Source: an uncultured Isosphaeraceae bacterium
Lineage (GTDB): Bacteria > Planctomycetota > Planctomycetia > Isosphaerales > Isosphaeraceae
Direction of reading: 5' to 3'
Assembly (NCBI GenBank): GCA_945957605.1
Contig: CAMFLR010000003.1
Coordinates: forward strand, 62,001 to 126,000
Length of the DNA: 64,000 nucleotides
Part shown: one piece after another, positions 34,987 through 44,233 of the stretch
Layout of the letters: each line of letters starts with the position of its first letter
How positions within the stretch are numbered: position 1 is the first letter of the stretch
Notes under the pieces: model-generated
Databases searched by the model: none
The model's input: only the letters and a program-made list of their open reading frames with translations
What the model was told of the DNA's origin: nothing
Position numbers and translations under genes: made by a program

Positions 34987-36417
34987 TCAAACGATCTCGC
35001 GGATCACCTTGCCTTCAACGAACGTCAGCCGCTCGTTGCGGCCAAGGTGCGGGTAGGTGAGCTTGTGCTGGTCGAGCCCAAGTTGATTGAGGATCGTCGT
35101 GTGAACGTCTCGGAGGTGATAAGGACTTTCGATCGCCCGCAAACCAATTGCGTCTGTCGCGCCGACGACCTTGCCGCCCTTGATTCCACCACCGGCCATC
35201 CACATCGTGAACCCCAGATTGTGGTGGTCGCGACCGCGGCCCGACTCAGCTTCGGGCGAGCGGCCGAATTCGCCGCCCCAAACGACGAGCGTGCTGTCGA
35301 GCAACCCACGACGCTTGAGATCCTTGAGCAGCCCAGCAACCGGCTTGTCGGTTTCAGCGGCTTTGCGCAGGTGATTTTCTTCGATGTCGCTATGCGCGTC
35401 CCACTGCTGATTTCCGGTACCGCCTCCGGAAACCACGCAAACGAACCGTACGCCTTTTTCCACCAGCTTGCGGGCGAGCAAGCAGCGTCGGGCGTAGTCA
35501 TTGGTTACGGCATCGCCGACGCCGTAAAGCTCAAGCGTTTCGCGTGGCTCGTGAGAGATGTCGAGTACGTCGGGCGCTTCCGATTGCATCTTGAATGCGA
35601 GATCGTACGCGTTGATTCGCGCGGAGAATTCCTGATCGCCGGGGTCGAGCGTCGCGCGATTGAGGTTGCGAATCAGGTCGAGCGTTTTGCGGCGATCGGC
35701 ATCAGATACTCCCGCCGTCCGTTCGAGGTTCAGCACCGGCCTGGATCCGGGACGGAACATCGTCGGCTGATAAATTGCCGGCAGGAAGCCGTTGGTGTAC
35801 ATCGGCTGGCCAGCTTCGAGCGCACCTTTGGGGTCGGGCATGACGACGTACGCGGGGAGCGATTGGCTCTCGGAGCCGAGGCCGTAAATCACCCAAGAAC
35901 CGACGCTGGGAAACCCGGGCGTGACGCGGCCTGTGAAGAGTTCATACTGCGCCGCCGAATGCACAACCATATCGCCGTGGCACGAGCGAAGAATCGCCAT
36001 GTCGTCGACGCATTCGGCCGTGTGCGGGAAGAGGTCGGAGACTTCGATGCCGCTCTGGCCGTACTTTTTGAAGGTGCGCTTGGTGCCGAGCAGCTTGGCG
36101 TCGCGCTGAACGAATTGATACTTTGCCTCACCAAACTCATTCGGCCGTTTCTGGCCGTGGAGTTTGTTCAGCAGCGGTTTGGGATCATAGGTTTCGAGAT
36201 GGCTCGGTCCGCCCGCCATGAAAAGGAAGATGACGGACTTCGCCTTGGGCTGGAAGTGCGCGGGCTTGGAACTGAGTGGGGTGGCAGTTCCCGCACGCGC
36301 CGCTTCCTCTTGCAATAACGATGCGAGCGCCAGCCCGCCGAAGCCGCAGCAGGCATCGCGCATGAACTCGCGACGGGTTCGTGTCGGTTGCGAGTGAGGG
36401 AAGAGATTAATTGACAT
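34987..36417 (-). CDS. DUF1501 family protein
   Basis: A 476-residue member of DUF1501, a sulfatase-like alkaline-phosphatase-superfamily fold abundant in planctomycetes, probably exported by the Tat route (TRTRREFMRDACCGFGGLALASLL). Typical segments are FLFMAGGPSHLETYDPKP, LFPHTAECVDDMAILRSCH, VVWGGEFGRSPEAESGRGRDHH and GFTMWMAGGGIKGG. The biochemical role of the family is not established. ATG 36417 overlaps the end of the DUF1549/DUF1553 gene by 11 nt; ATG 36429 is an alternative. Order on this strand: DUF1549/DUF1553, DUF1501, M19. Confidence 0.9.
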   Translation of the reverse strand: MSINLFPHSQPTRTRREFMRDACCGFGGLALASLLQEEAARAGTATPLSSKPAHFQPKAKSVIFLFMAGGPSHLETYDPKPLLNKLHGQKRPNEFGEAKYQFVQRDAKLLGTKRTFKKYGQSGIEVSDLFPHTAECVDDMAILRSCHGDMVVHSAAQYELFTGRVTPGFPSVGSWVIYGLGSESQSLPAYVVMPDPKGALEAGQPMYTNGFLPAIYQPTMFRPGSRPVLNLERTAGVSDADRRKTLDLIRNLNRATLDPGDQEFSARINAYDLAFKMQSEAPDVLDISHEPRETLELYGVGDAVTNDYARRCLLARKLVEKGVRFVCVVSGGGTGNQQWDAHSDIEENHLRKAAETDKPVAGLLKDLKRRGLLDSTLVVWGGEFGRSPEAESGRGRDHHNLGFTMWMAGGGIKGGKVVGATDAIGLRAIESPYHLRDVHTTILNQLGLDQHKLTYPHLGRNERLTFVEGKVIREIV

Positions 36418-38704
36418 AAAGGAACCCATTTGTGTTCAAGACGGCAAGAGCAAATTCCTTGAGCGATTGGTCACGAAGGAATTCAAGCGAAAGCCGGCGT
36501 TCTTCGGCGGTCGCGGATCTTCCGTGGGCAAGCTGGAACGCACGTTCGACTATCTTATCCTTCTGGTCGCCTACCTCATGTTCAAGCCGTTTTGCAAATG
36601 CGTCGGCGAGATCATTCGCGAGCTTGCCGTTCAATAGTTCGAGTGCTTGCGGCGCGTGGGTACTCGTTTCGCGACGTGCGCAGCTTGTCAGCAGTGGCGG
36701 GGCGTCGAATGTTTCAAGAAATGGCAGGCGCAGGTTGCGCTTGGCGAAGAGATAAATCGACCGCCGGTCGTACTCGTTTACGTCGCGGGCCGGCTTCCAT
36801 TGCGAGGGCTTATACAACAGCGCAACCATCTCGGCATCGACCGGAATCATCACGCTTGGTCCGCTGCGTTTCGGATTCAATCGGCCCGAGACCATGAGCA
36901 TTCCGTCGCGAATTTCTTCGGCCGAAAGTCGGCGGCGATTGAACCTCCAAAGCAGGCGATTCTCAGGATCAGCCACTTCGGCCCGGGCCGCGATTGGCGA
37001 ATGAACCGACTGCCGATACGTCTGGCTCAGCACCATCATTTTGTGCAACGGCTTGAGCTGCCAGCCGTTCTCGACGAATGTTGATGCCAGCCAGTCGAGC
37101 AGTTCGCGATGGCTCGGTGCGTCGCCCTTGGTGCCGAAGTCGTTCACGGTTTTGACCAGCCCTGCGCCGAAGTGATGCAGCCAAACGCGATTGACCATCA
37201 CGCGAGCTGTGAGCGGATGCGATGGCGACGTGATCCACTTTGCGAGCTGCGTGCGCGGGTTGGTCAGATTTGCAGGCGACTCGGGTTCGCTCTCGGCGAT
37301 CAAAACGCCGAGCGGCCGCGGGCCGACTGGCTCCCCCTTGTTTTCCCAGACGCCGCGCTTCAAGACGTGAATTTCCGTGCGATGGCTCATATCGTTCCAC
37401 GTCGCCGGAATTGTCGCGAGCGGCGCGGGCATTTTGTCTTCGAGTGATTCCAGTTCGGTTTCGAGCTTCGCCCGTTCCGGGCCGGTCGTCAGCTTCATTC
37501 GTTTCTTGAGTGCGGCGATCTCGTCCTTGAAGCGATTTGATTCTGCTTCGGATGTTTTCCGCTCGGCTTCCGAGGCTAGCACGATGTTGTGCTCGTCGGT
37601 CGCGGCGAGGTAGGCCTGTAGGCGGTAATAATCCTTTTGCGAAATCGGCTCGAGCTTGTGGTTGTGACAGCGGGCACAGCCGATTGTCAGTCCCAGAAAC
37701 GCTGTGCCGATGATGTCGGTGCGTTCGGTCAGCACCTCGTTACGGCTTAGCGCGATCTCGGGATTTCCCGCGTTTCTGCGCACCGGACCGAGGCGATGAA
37801 ACGTCGTGGCAATCATGCATTCCTGATCGGCGGGCGAGATCTCATCACCTGCGATTTGCTCGGTGAGGAAGCGGTCGAACGGCTTGTCACGATTGAATGA
37901 GTCGATGACATAGTCGCGATAGCGCCAGGCATCAGGAATCTCGCGATCGTATTCGTATCCCTCGGTCTCGGCGAAGCGCACAACGTCGAGCCAGTGCTGT
38001 CCCCAGCGCTCGCCGTATGCAGGACTTGCGAGCAACCGATCGACCACGCGTTCATCCGCATTGGCGTCATGATCGGCGAGATAATGATCGACCTCGTCTG
38101 GAGTCGGCGGCAGTCCGGTAAGGTCGAACGTGACGCGGCGAATCCACTCGGCGCGAGTCGCGGGCGGGGCGATCGTCCAACCGCGTTCTTCGAGCTTCGC
38201 GAAAATGAAGGCATCAATCGCGTTAGCGGGTTGCTTGGCGTTTCTAACAGCCGGGATCGCCGGTCGCTTTACCGGTTGAAACGCCCAGTGCTGCCGGGGG
38301 TCTCCCTTCTTCTCGGCTGTATTTGCTGAAGCAGTTGGCCCAGGAGCGCCGTCGGTAATCCAACGCTCGAAGTCGGCGATGATGTTCGCCGCGAGCTTCG
38401 GCTTCTTGGGCGGCATCGCGAGATCGCCCTCGTGCCGCAACGCCTGAATCAGCAAGCTTTCAGCGGGTTTGCCAGCGACAATCGCTGGGCCAGCGTCGCC
38501 GCCTTGCAGCATTGCTTCGCGCGAATCGAGCCGCAAACCGCCTTTGAGTTTGGCCGCATCGGGCGAGTGGCAACTATAGCATTCGCGCGCGAGGACCGGT
38601 TGAATTCGCGCGTTATAGAACGTCGCATCTCTCGCCTCATCGGCATGAGCGAACGATGCCAGGGTGATGATGAGCGGGACGAGCCGCGTCGCGGGACGAT
38701 TCAT
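36407..38704 (-). CDS. Planctomycete cytochrome c / DUF1549 / DUF1553 protein
   Basis: A 765-residue exported protein. A short signal peptide (to about residue 21) precedes a PSCyt1-type heme domain with CYSCH and a distal Met in MPPKKPKL. DUF1549 follows ([49 protein letters not shown]), with the conserved GCARCHNHKLEPI, a second CxxCH. DUF1553 comes last (LTARVMVNRVWLHHFGAGLV, HRELLDWLAS, SQTYRQS, NRRRLSAEEIRDGML). It probably takes part in extracytoplasmic redox chemistry, but the substrate is unknown. It is first in its minus-strand operon; a weak GAGGA lies about 13 nt before ATG 38704. Confidence 0.92.
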   Translation of the reverse strand: MNRPATRLVPLIITLASFAHADEARDATFYNARIQPVLARECYSCHSPDAAKLKGGLRLDSREAMLQGGDAGPAIVAGKPAESLLIQALRHEGDLAMPPKKPKLAANIIADFERWITDGAPGPTASANTAEKKGDPRQHWAFQPVKRPAIPAVRNAKQPANAIDAFIFAKLEERGWTIAPPATRAEWIRRVTFDLTGLPPTPDEVDHYLADHDANADERVVDRLLASPAYGERWGQHWLDVVRFAETEGYEYDREIPDAWRYRDYVIDSFNRDKPFDRFLTEQIAGDEISPADQECMIATTFHRLGPVRRNAGNPEIALSRNEVLTERTDIIGTAFLGLTIGCARCHNHKLEPISQKDYYRLQAYLAATDEHNIVLASEAERKTSEAESNRFKDEIAALKKRMKLTTGPERAKLETELESLEDKMPAPLATIPATWNDMSHRTEIHVLKRGVWENKGEPVGPRPLGVLIAESEPESPANLTNPRTQLAKWITSPSHPLTARVMVNRVWLHHFGAGLVKTVNDFGTKGDAPSHRELLDWLASTFVENGWQLKPLHKMMVLSQTYRQSVHSPIAARAEVADPENRLLWRFNRRRLSAEEIRDGMLMVSGRLNPKRSGPSVMIPVDAEMVALLYKPSQWKPARDVNEYDRRSIYLFAKRNLRLPFLETFDAPPLLTSCARRETSTHAPQALELLNGKLANDLADAFAKRLEHEVGDQKDKIVERAFQLAHGRSATAEERRLSLEFLRDQSLKEFALAVLNTNGFLYVN

Positions 38705-38909
38705 GGGAATGATCGGTCCTCTTCAGGTCGTCGACAGCGTTCTGCCGTTCCTGCGGTCTTTAACAAAAATATAACAGGAATGCGAAGACGAAGTCAGTTG
38801 TCGTGAAGCGAATTTTGCGGGCTCCGGCATTCGGTTGCCGCGCGCGATTGCGCCGAGTAGCCTGTGGGGACGTGCCGCATCAGGACGCATCCGCCAGGGA
38901 GTGAGACTG

Positions 38910-40310
38910 ATGACCGATCCTGCAAGTCGACAAAGCCGCCGCGCCATACTTCGCGGGGCAACCGTTGCCACGGCGCTTTCCGCCGCGAGCTATCGCCGTG
39001 TTCTTGGTGCGAATGAGCGTGTGGGAATCGGCTTCATTGGGTTCGGCCTGATCGGCAAACGGCACGTGCTCGATTTCAAAGCTCAGCCCGATGCACGGAT
39101 GGCGGCGATTGCGGAGGTCCATCAAGGGCGGCTCGACGAAGGGGCTGCAACGATGGGCGGCTCGCCTGCGAAATACGGAGATTTTCGCAAGCTGCTCGAT
39201 GATAAAAACGTCGATGCGGTAGTTGTTTCCACGCCCGACCACTGGCACGCGTTGATGACGATCATGGCCTGCGCGGCGGGCAAAGATGTGTACGTCGAGA
39301 AGCCGCTTAGCCTGTTCGTGCGCGAAGGGCGATGGATGATCGACGCGGCGCGAAGGCATAAGCGCGTGGTGCAGGTTGGCACGCAGCAACGTTCTGGCCC
39401 GCACTATCAAAAGGCGCGCGAGCTCATTCGAAACGGGGCGATTGGGCAGGTTGTGTCGGTACGAATGTGGTCGTATCGCAATGTGATGCCGGGATTTGGC
39501 AACCCGCCTGACAGCGATCCGCCGCGCGATTTGAATTACGACCTCTGGCTGGGGCCGGCACCCAAACGTCCCTACAACCCGAACCGGGCGATCTATCACT
39601 TTCGCTGGTTCTGGGATTACTCCGGCGGGCAGATGACGAACCTGGGGCAGCATTCGCTCGACATCGCGCACTGGTATCTCGGCACCGAGGCCCCTCGCGC
39701 GGCGACGAGTGCCGGCGGCCGAATTGCACTGAAAGACAACGGCGAAACTCCTGACACGCAGGACGCGATTCTGGAATATCCCGGCTGGACCGCGAACTGG
39801 TCGCATCGTGAGGCGAGCCGCGGAACAGCGCCACCGCACGGCCTTGAATTCTGCGGGTCGAAGGGAAGTCTCACAATCTCGCGCAAGGGATTTGACCTGA
39901 CTCCTGATCCCAAAGTCGCACCTGAACGTGCCGTGCCACAGTTTGGTAGTGCCCATCCTGTGGGTGGGCCATCGCGGGCCGGTGCTGAGGTCGATCCACG
40001 TTCGCTTTGGACTGAGGCTCGCGCAGATCACACCGGCGATGAGTACGATCAATTCCGTCGCCACGCCGGCAATTTCCTCGACTGCGTTCGCACGCGAAGC
40101 CAGCCGATTTCGAGTCTGGAGGAAAGTCATCAGGTAGCGATTGCCTGCCACCTGGCGAACCTGTCGTTGCGTCTTGGCCGCAAACTGGTTTGGGACGCAG
40201 CGAATGAGACAATCGCCAACGATTCCGAAGCGGCACGCATGCTCGAACGGCCTTATCGCGCACCGTGGGATGGCGTGCTTCATTCCTTGATTTCGGGGAC
40301 ACACTCATGA
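38910..40310 (+). CDS. Gfo/Idh/MocA family oxidoreductase, exported
   Basis: A 466-residue NAD(P)-dependent oxidoreductase acting on sugars or polyols. ATG 38910 has GGGAG 8 nt upstream and begins a twin-arginine leader (SRRAILRGATVATALSAASY). The Rossmann start is GIGFIGFGLIGKRHV, the acid-containing loop is VVSTPDHWHA, and the conserved EKPLS motif occurs about residue 133. HYQKARELI and NLGQHSLDIAHWYLG are typical of the planctomycete subgroup. Export by Tat would carry a bound cofactor. The stop overlaps the epimerase start by ATGA, suggesting a joint pathway. Confidence 0.92.
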   Translation: MTDPASRQSRRAILRGATVATALSAASYRRVLGANERVGIGFIGFGLIGKRHVLDFKAQPDARMAAIAEVHQGRLDEGAATMGGSPAKYGDFRKLLDDKNVDAVVVSTPDHWHALMTIMACAAGKDVYVEKPLSLFVREGRWMIDAARRHKRVVQVGTQQRSGPHYQKARELIRNGAIGQVVSVRMWSYRNVMPGFGNPPDSDPPRDLNYDLWLGPAPKRPYNPNRAIYHFRWFWDYSGGQMTNLGQHSLDIAHWYLGTEAPRAATSAGGRIALKDNGETPDTQDAILEYPGWTANWSHREASRGTAPPHGLEFCGSKGSLTISRKGFDLTPDPKVAPERAVPQFGSAHPVGGPSRAGAEVDPRSLWTEARADHTGDEYDQFRRHAGNFLDCVRTRSQPISSLEESHQVAIACHLANLSLRLGRKLVWDAANETIANDSEAARMLERPYRAPWDGVLHSLISGTHS

Positions 40311-41377
40311 CGATCTCGCGACGCACCATGCTCGCCGCAACCTGCGCGGGATTGCTGCCCCGATTGAGCGAAACTCCCGCCCGCGGTCAAGACAAAGCGA
40401 CCAAAGCTTGTCTCGGTGTCGTGATCCATTCGTTTCCGGTTCGAGCGAGTGGCGAGAAAGGTCCGGACAAGAAGGCGAAGATTGCCGACGCGCTGACGTT
40501 GCTCGAGCATGCGAAGGGATTGGGATTATCGGCGATTCAGGTCGATATCGGTGCGCGCGATGACGCATATACTGACCGCCTCCGTGCGGCGTGCGAAGCA
40601 TCTTCAATTGCGCTGGAAGGGATTGCTTCGTTGCCGAAGGACGAGAGCGACGTCGCGCGTTTCGAAGCCGAGTTGCGTGCTGCAAAACGTGCAGGCGCGG
40701 CGATTGTTCGCACGGTCATGTTTACGGGACGGCGGTATGAGACGTTCAACTCGCTCGAAGCTTTTCGCAAGGCCGCCGATCGCGCTTTGAATTCGCTGAA
40801 ACTCGCCGCGCCGGTCGCTGTGAAAACGGGTGTGTGGCTGGCGGTGGAAAATCACAAGGACTGGCGGGCCGATGAGCTCGTGAGCTTGCTCAAAAAGCTC
40901 GGCAGCGATCGCGTTGGTGTATGCCTCGACACCGGGAACAGCATCGCTTTATTGGAAGATCCGAATGTCGTGGTTGAAACGCTTGCGCCGCTCACGATCA
41001 CCACGCATTTGAAGGACATGGCGGTCGAGGAATATGCCGACGGCTTCCTTCTCGCCGAAGTGCCGTTCGGAACCGGCTATCTCGACCTGCCACGCGTCGC
41101 CAAAACGATTCGGGCCGCGCGCCCGGAAACGCGGCTCATCATCGAAATGATCACGCGCGATCCGCTCAAAATCCCGTGTTTGACCGACCGCTACTGGACC
41201 ACGTTCCCGACGCTCCCGGCACGCGAGCTGGCGCGAACGCTCGCCTCAGTGAAAAAGCATCATCCGTCGACGGCCTTACCCCGAATCAGTGAACTTGCGT
41301 ATCCTACACGATTGAAAACAGAGGACGACAACATCCGGCGCTGTATCGAATACGCTCACGCAAACCTTGGCTGCTGA
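40307..41377 (+). CDS. Sugar phosphate isomerase/epimerase-like TIM barrel protein, exported
   Basis: A 356-residue AP-endonuclease-2 / xylose-isomerase-like TIM barrel. The leader MTISRRTMLAATCAGLLPRL is twin-arginine-like. Barrel segments with likely metal ligands are LAVENHKDW (Glu, His), VGVCLDTGNS (Asp), ITTHLKDM (His, Asp) and LIIEMITRDP (Glu). It is translationally coupled to the oxidoreductase before it (ATGA), and the two probably act in turn on an exported sugar or inositol-like substrate. I cannot name the substrate. Confidence 0.88.
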   Translation: MTISRRTMLAATCAGLLPRLSETPARGQDKATKACLGVVIHSFPVRASGEKGPDKKAKIADALTLLEHAKGLGLSAIQVDIGARDDAYTDRLRAACEASSIALEGIASLPKDESDVARFEAELRAAKRAGAAIVRTVMFTGRRYETFNSLEAFRKAADRALNSLKLAAPVAVKTGVWLAVENHKDWRADELVSLLKKLGSDRVGVCLDTGNSIALLEDPNVVVETLAPLTITTHLKDMAVEEYADGFLLAEVPFGTGYLDLPRVAKTIRAARPETRLIIEMITRDPLKIPCLTDRYWTTFPTLPARELARTLASVKKHHPSTALPRISELAYPTRLKTEDDNIRRCIEYAHANLGC

Positions 41378-41581
41378 GCAATCACCGCTCATCGATCAAT
41401 ATTCTGAACGTTTGATCACAATCGCACCGTATTTTTCTTTTCCAGAGCATAGTGATTCATGGCATTCGTCGTGTGGGTCTGATACAAAATTGGGGCGATC
41501 GAAGTCACGGGCGAGCGACCGTTTCCGCGCCGCGAATTCCGCCAAGACTCTACGAAGATTGTCGTAAATCACGAGGCCGTC

Positions 41582-43519
41582 ATGTTGAACGAACGTCAGC
41601 TCCTGCGCGCACAGCGCCGCTCTGCCCAGGGGAACGCGCCGACCGCCGAATCCTGCATCCTCGTGATCTTCGGCGCCTCGGGCGACCTGACCAAACGCTT
41701 GCTCATGCCGGCCCTGTATAACCTGGCGTGCGACGGCCTGCTGCCGGAGCGGTTTGCCATCGTCGGTATCGCGCTCGACGAGATGACGACCGATCAGTTC
41801 CGCGCCAAGATGAGCGAGGATATCAAGAAGTTTTCAACCCGTAATGAGTTCAATCAGGAAGTTTGGGACCAGTTCGTTCTGAAGCTGCATTACACGTCAG
41901 GCAACTTCGGCGATCCCGCAGCCTACCAGCGACTGGCGCAGGTCGTGAACGGGCTCGATACCGAGTTGCAGGTCGGCGGCAACATCATTTTCTACATGGC
42001 CACGCCGCCAAGCATCTTCGGCATGATTTCTGGCCACCTTGATGGCGCTGGCTTCAAGAGCCGAGAAAAAGGTTGGATTCGCATCATCGTCGAAAAGCCG
42101 TTCGGCCACGACCTGCAATCGGCAATCGAGCTGAACAAGCAACTGCTCACCCACTGGCGCGAAGAACAGCTTTATCGGATTGACCACTACCTCGGCAAAG
42201 AAACGGTCCAGAACCTCCTCTCGTTCCGCTTCTCGAACGGTATTTTCGAGCCGCTCTGGAACAACAAATACATCGACCACATCCAGTTCAGCGTGGCTGA
42301 AACTGTCGGTGTTGAAGGACGCGGAAAGTACTACGACACCTCAGGCGTGCTCCGGGACATGATTCAAAATCACATGTTCCAGATGCTCGCCTATTTGTGC
42401 ATGGAGCCGCCTGGTTCGTTCAAGTCGGATGCGATTCGTAACGAGAAGTCGAAATTGCTCGACGCCGTACGAGTCTACAGCACCGAGGAAGTGCAGAAGC
42501 ACACGGTGCGCGGCCAGTATTCGGCCGGGAAGAAGCCGGACGGATCGCCGACGGTCGGCTACCGCCAAGAGCCCGACGTGAATCCTGAGTCGCGCACCGA
42601 AACGTACGCGGCACTCGAGTTGTTCATCGACAACTGGCGTTGGGCGGGCGTGCCGATTTATCTGCGATCGGGCAAGGCGCTCTGGAAGCGCGGTACTGAA
42701 ATCGTGGTGCAGTTCAAGAAGGCGCCCGAAGTCATTTTCCGCGACACGCCGATTGAAGACCTCTCGGCCAACGTCCTTCTCTTCCACATCCAGCCCGACC
42801 AAGGGATCGAAATTCGCTTCCAGGCCAAGACGCCGGGGCCGATCCTCAATCTTCAGCCTGTGAACATGCGTTTCAATTACAATGACACGTTCGACGTCTC
42901 CCGCGCGACGGGGTACGAGGTGCTGCTGTTCAATTGCATGATCGGCGACGCAACGCTGTTTTCGCGTACCGACCTCGTCGAAACGGCCTGGCGTGTCGCG
43001 CAGCCGATGCTCGACCACTGGGCCGCGACGCCGATGGACGACTCGACGAGCTATCCCGCCGGATCGTGGGGGCCTAAGGCGGCGTTCGACCTGATCAACG
43101 ATTCGGGGCGGCACTGGAAGGAAGTGATCAACCGCGACATCCTTTCGCACATTCCGCTGTTCAAGTCGGCCGACCCGATTTGCCTGCACAACATGGCAAT
43201 GTCGCTGACCCCCGAAGTCTTCAAGGCGGGCGAAGAGGTTGTCAGTCACGGTGAAGTGGGCGACGAAATGTTCTTCATCTGCCGCGGGCAGGTGGAGATT
43301 ATCGACAAGGCCGGCAAGCAGCTTGCCGTGCTCGGCGAAGGTGAATACTTCGGCGAAATGAGCTTGCTCACCTCGCAGCCTCGCACTGCGACCGTTCGCG
43401 CGATCACTCCGTGCAACCTGTTCGTGCTCGACAAAGATAGTTTCAATCGTGTCGCGCACGATCATCCAAAGTTCCGCACGGCCATTGCTCAGCTTGCGCA
43501 AGAACGTGCGGGGCAATAA
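41582..43519 (+). CDS. zwf: Glucose-6-phosphate dehydrogenase fused to a cyclic-nucleotide-binding domain
   Basis: First enzyme of the oxidative pentose phosphate and Entner-Doudoroff routes, oxidising glucose 6-phosphate with NADP. Residues 1 to about 505 are complete G6PD: GASGDLTKR (dinucleotide site), EKPFG, and RIDHYLGKE with catalytic His202. Residues about 525-645 form a CNMP-binding (CAP-ED) domain: IPLFKSADP, VVSHGEVGDEMFFICRGQVEI, and the phosphate-binding cassette FGEMSLLTSQPRTATVRA with Glu592 and Arg601, the residues that normally hold the cyclic nucleotide. This suggests allosteric control by cAMP or a related ligand. ATG 41582 has GAGG 5 nt upstream. After the stop, a GC-rich imperfect hairpin (43532-43567) lacks a T tract. 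Confidence 0.95.
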   Translation: MLNERQLLRAQRRSAQGNAPTAESCILVIFGASGDLTKRLLMPALYNLACDGLLPERFAIVGIALDEMTTDQFRAKMSEDIKKFSTRNEFNQEVWDQFVLKLHYTSGNFGDPAAYQRLAQVVNGLDTELQVGGNIIFYMATPPSIFGMISGHLDGAGFKSREKGWIRIIVEKPFGHDLQSAIELNKQLLTHWREEQLYRIDHYLGKETVQNLLSFRFSNGIFEPLWNNKYIDHIQFSVAETVGVEGRGKYYDTSGVLRDMIQNHMFQMLAYLCMEPPGSFKSDAIRNEKSKLLDAVRVYSTEEVQKHTVRGQYSAGKKPDGSPTVGYRQEPDVNPESRTETYAALELFIDNWRWAGVPIYLRSGKALWKRGTEIVVQFKKAPEVIFRDTPIEDLSANVLLFHIQPDQGIEIRFQAKTPGPILNLQPVNMRFNYNDTFDVSRATGYEVLLFNCMIGDATLFSRTDLVETAWRVAQPMLDHWAATPMDDSTSYPAGSWGPKAAFDLINDSGRHWKEVINRDILSHIPLFKSADPICLHNMAMSLTPEVFKAGEEVVSHGEVGDEMFFICRGQVEIIDKAGKQLAVLGEGEYFGEMSLLTSQPRTATVRAITPCNLFVLDKDSFNRVAHDHPKFRTAIAQLAQERAGQ

Positions 43520-43654
43520 GCACTGAGCCGTACCGCGGGCGCCTCGTCAATCGGGGCGCCGGGCGGTATCATGGAGGGGTGTGAAGTGAGGCCGGCCCAG
43601 TCGTGCGGCCGGCCGGGCGGGGTCGCCCAATGGGACCCGACAACGAGCGATCCA

Positions 43655-44233
43655 ATGCAGACCTGGCTTTCGAATTACATCGACGCGCAGAAACGCGCGC
43701 TCGAATCCGTACCGCTCGACGCTGTTTCCGCGATGGTCGAAACCTTGCGGGAAGCCTGGAACAACGACAAGCACATCTTCGCGATCGGCAACGGCGGCAA
43801 TTCGGCCAGCGCCTCGCACTTCACGACCGACCTGGGCAAGGGCGCCAGCGACGCCCTGGGCAAACGGTTTCGCATCATGACCCTGGGTGATAACGTCGCC
43901 TGGCTGACCGCGATCGGCAATGACTACTCATACGATGACGTGTTCCTTCGTCCCTTGCAGAACTTCGGCAAGGCCGGCGACGTGGTGATTGCCGGGAGCG
44001 TGAGCGGCAACTCGCCTAACCTGGTGCGGGCGTTCGAATGGGCCCGTGAAAACGGCCTCAAAACAATCGCTCTCGTCGGTGCCAAGCGAGGCAAGATGGC
44101 CGAGTTGGCCGATCAGACGATCGTGATCAACGACACGCACTATGGCCGCGTGGAAGATGTGCAGATGACTATCTTGCATATGCTCTGCTATGCATTCATG
44201 GAAGAAACGGCCGAGCCGGGAGCTGCGCGATGA
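43655..44233 (+). CDS. SIS-domain phosphoheptose isomerase-like protein
   Basis: A 192-residue SIS protein, the length of GmhA (sedoheptulose 7-phosphate isomerase). AIGNGGNSASASHFTTDLGKG is the sugar-phosphate-binding loop, and SGNSPNLVRAFEWARENG and LVGAKRGKMAELAD follow as in GmhA. ATG 43655 is the best start; a weak GAG-type site precedes it. It is the first gene of a run with a HAD phosphatase, an unknown protein and a PfkB kinase, the last two resembling or accompanying heptose-activation functions. The ATGA overlap with the HAD gene indicates coupling. Confidence 0.88.
   Translation: MQTWLSNYIDAQKRALESVPLDAVSAMVETLREAWNNDKHIFAIGNGGNSASASHFTTDLGKGASDALGKRFRIMTLGDNVAWLTAIGNDYSYDDVFLRPLQNFGKAGDVVIAGSVSGNSPNLVRAFEWARENGLKTIALVGAKRGKMAELADQTIVINDTHYGRVEDVQMTILHMLCYAFMEETAEPGAAR

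Noticed and set aside
34936-36318. A 460-codon plus-strand frame over the DUF1501 gene
   Set aside because: Mirror of a conserved coding gene on the other strand; no ribosome site or family features.
38880-40304. A 474-codon minus-strand frame over the Gfo/Idh/MocA gene
   Set aside because: Antisense to a gene with clear motifs; the translation has no recognisable pattern.
42341-43516. A 391-codon minus-strand frame over zwf
   Set aside because: Antisense shadow of the G6PD gene; no start signal.
43532-43567. GC-rich hairpin after zwf as a terminator
   Set aside because: The stem is imperfect and there is no T tract.
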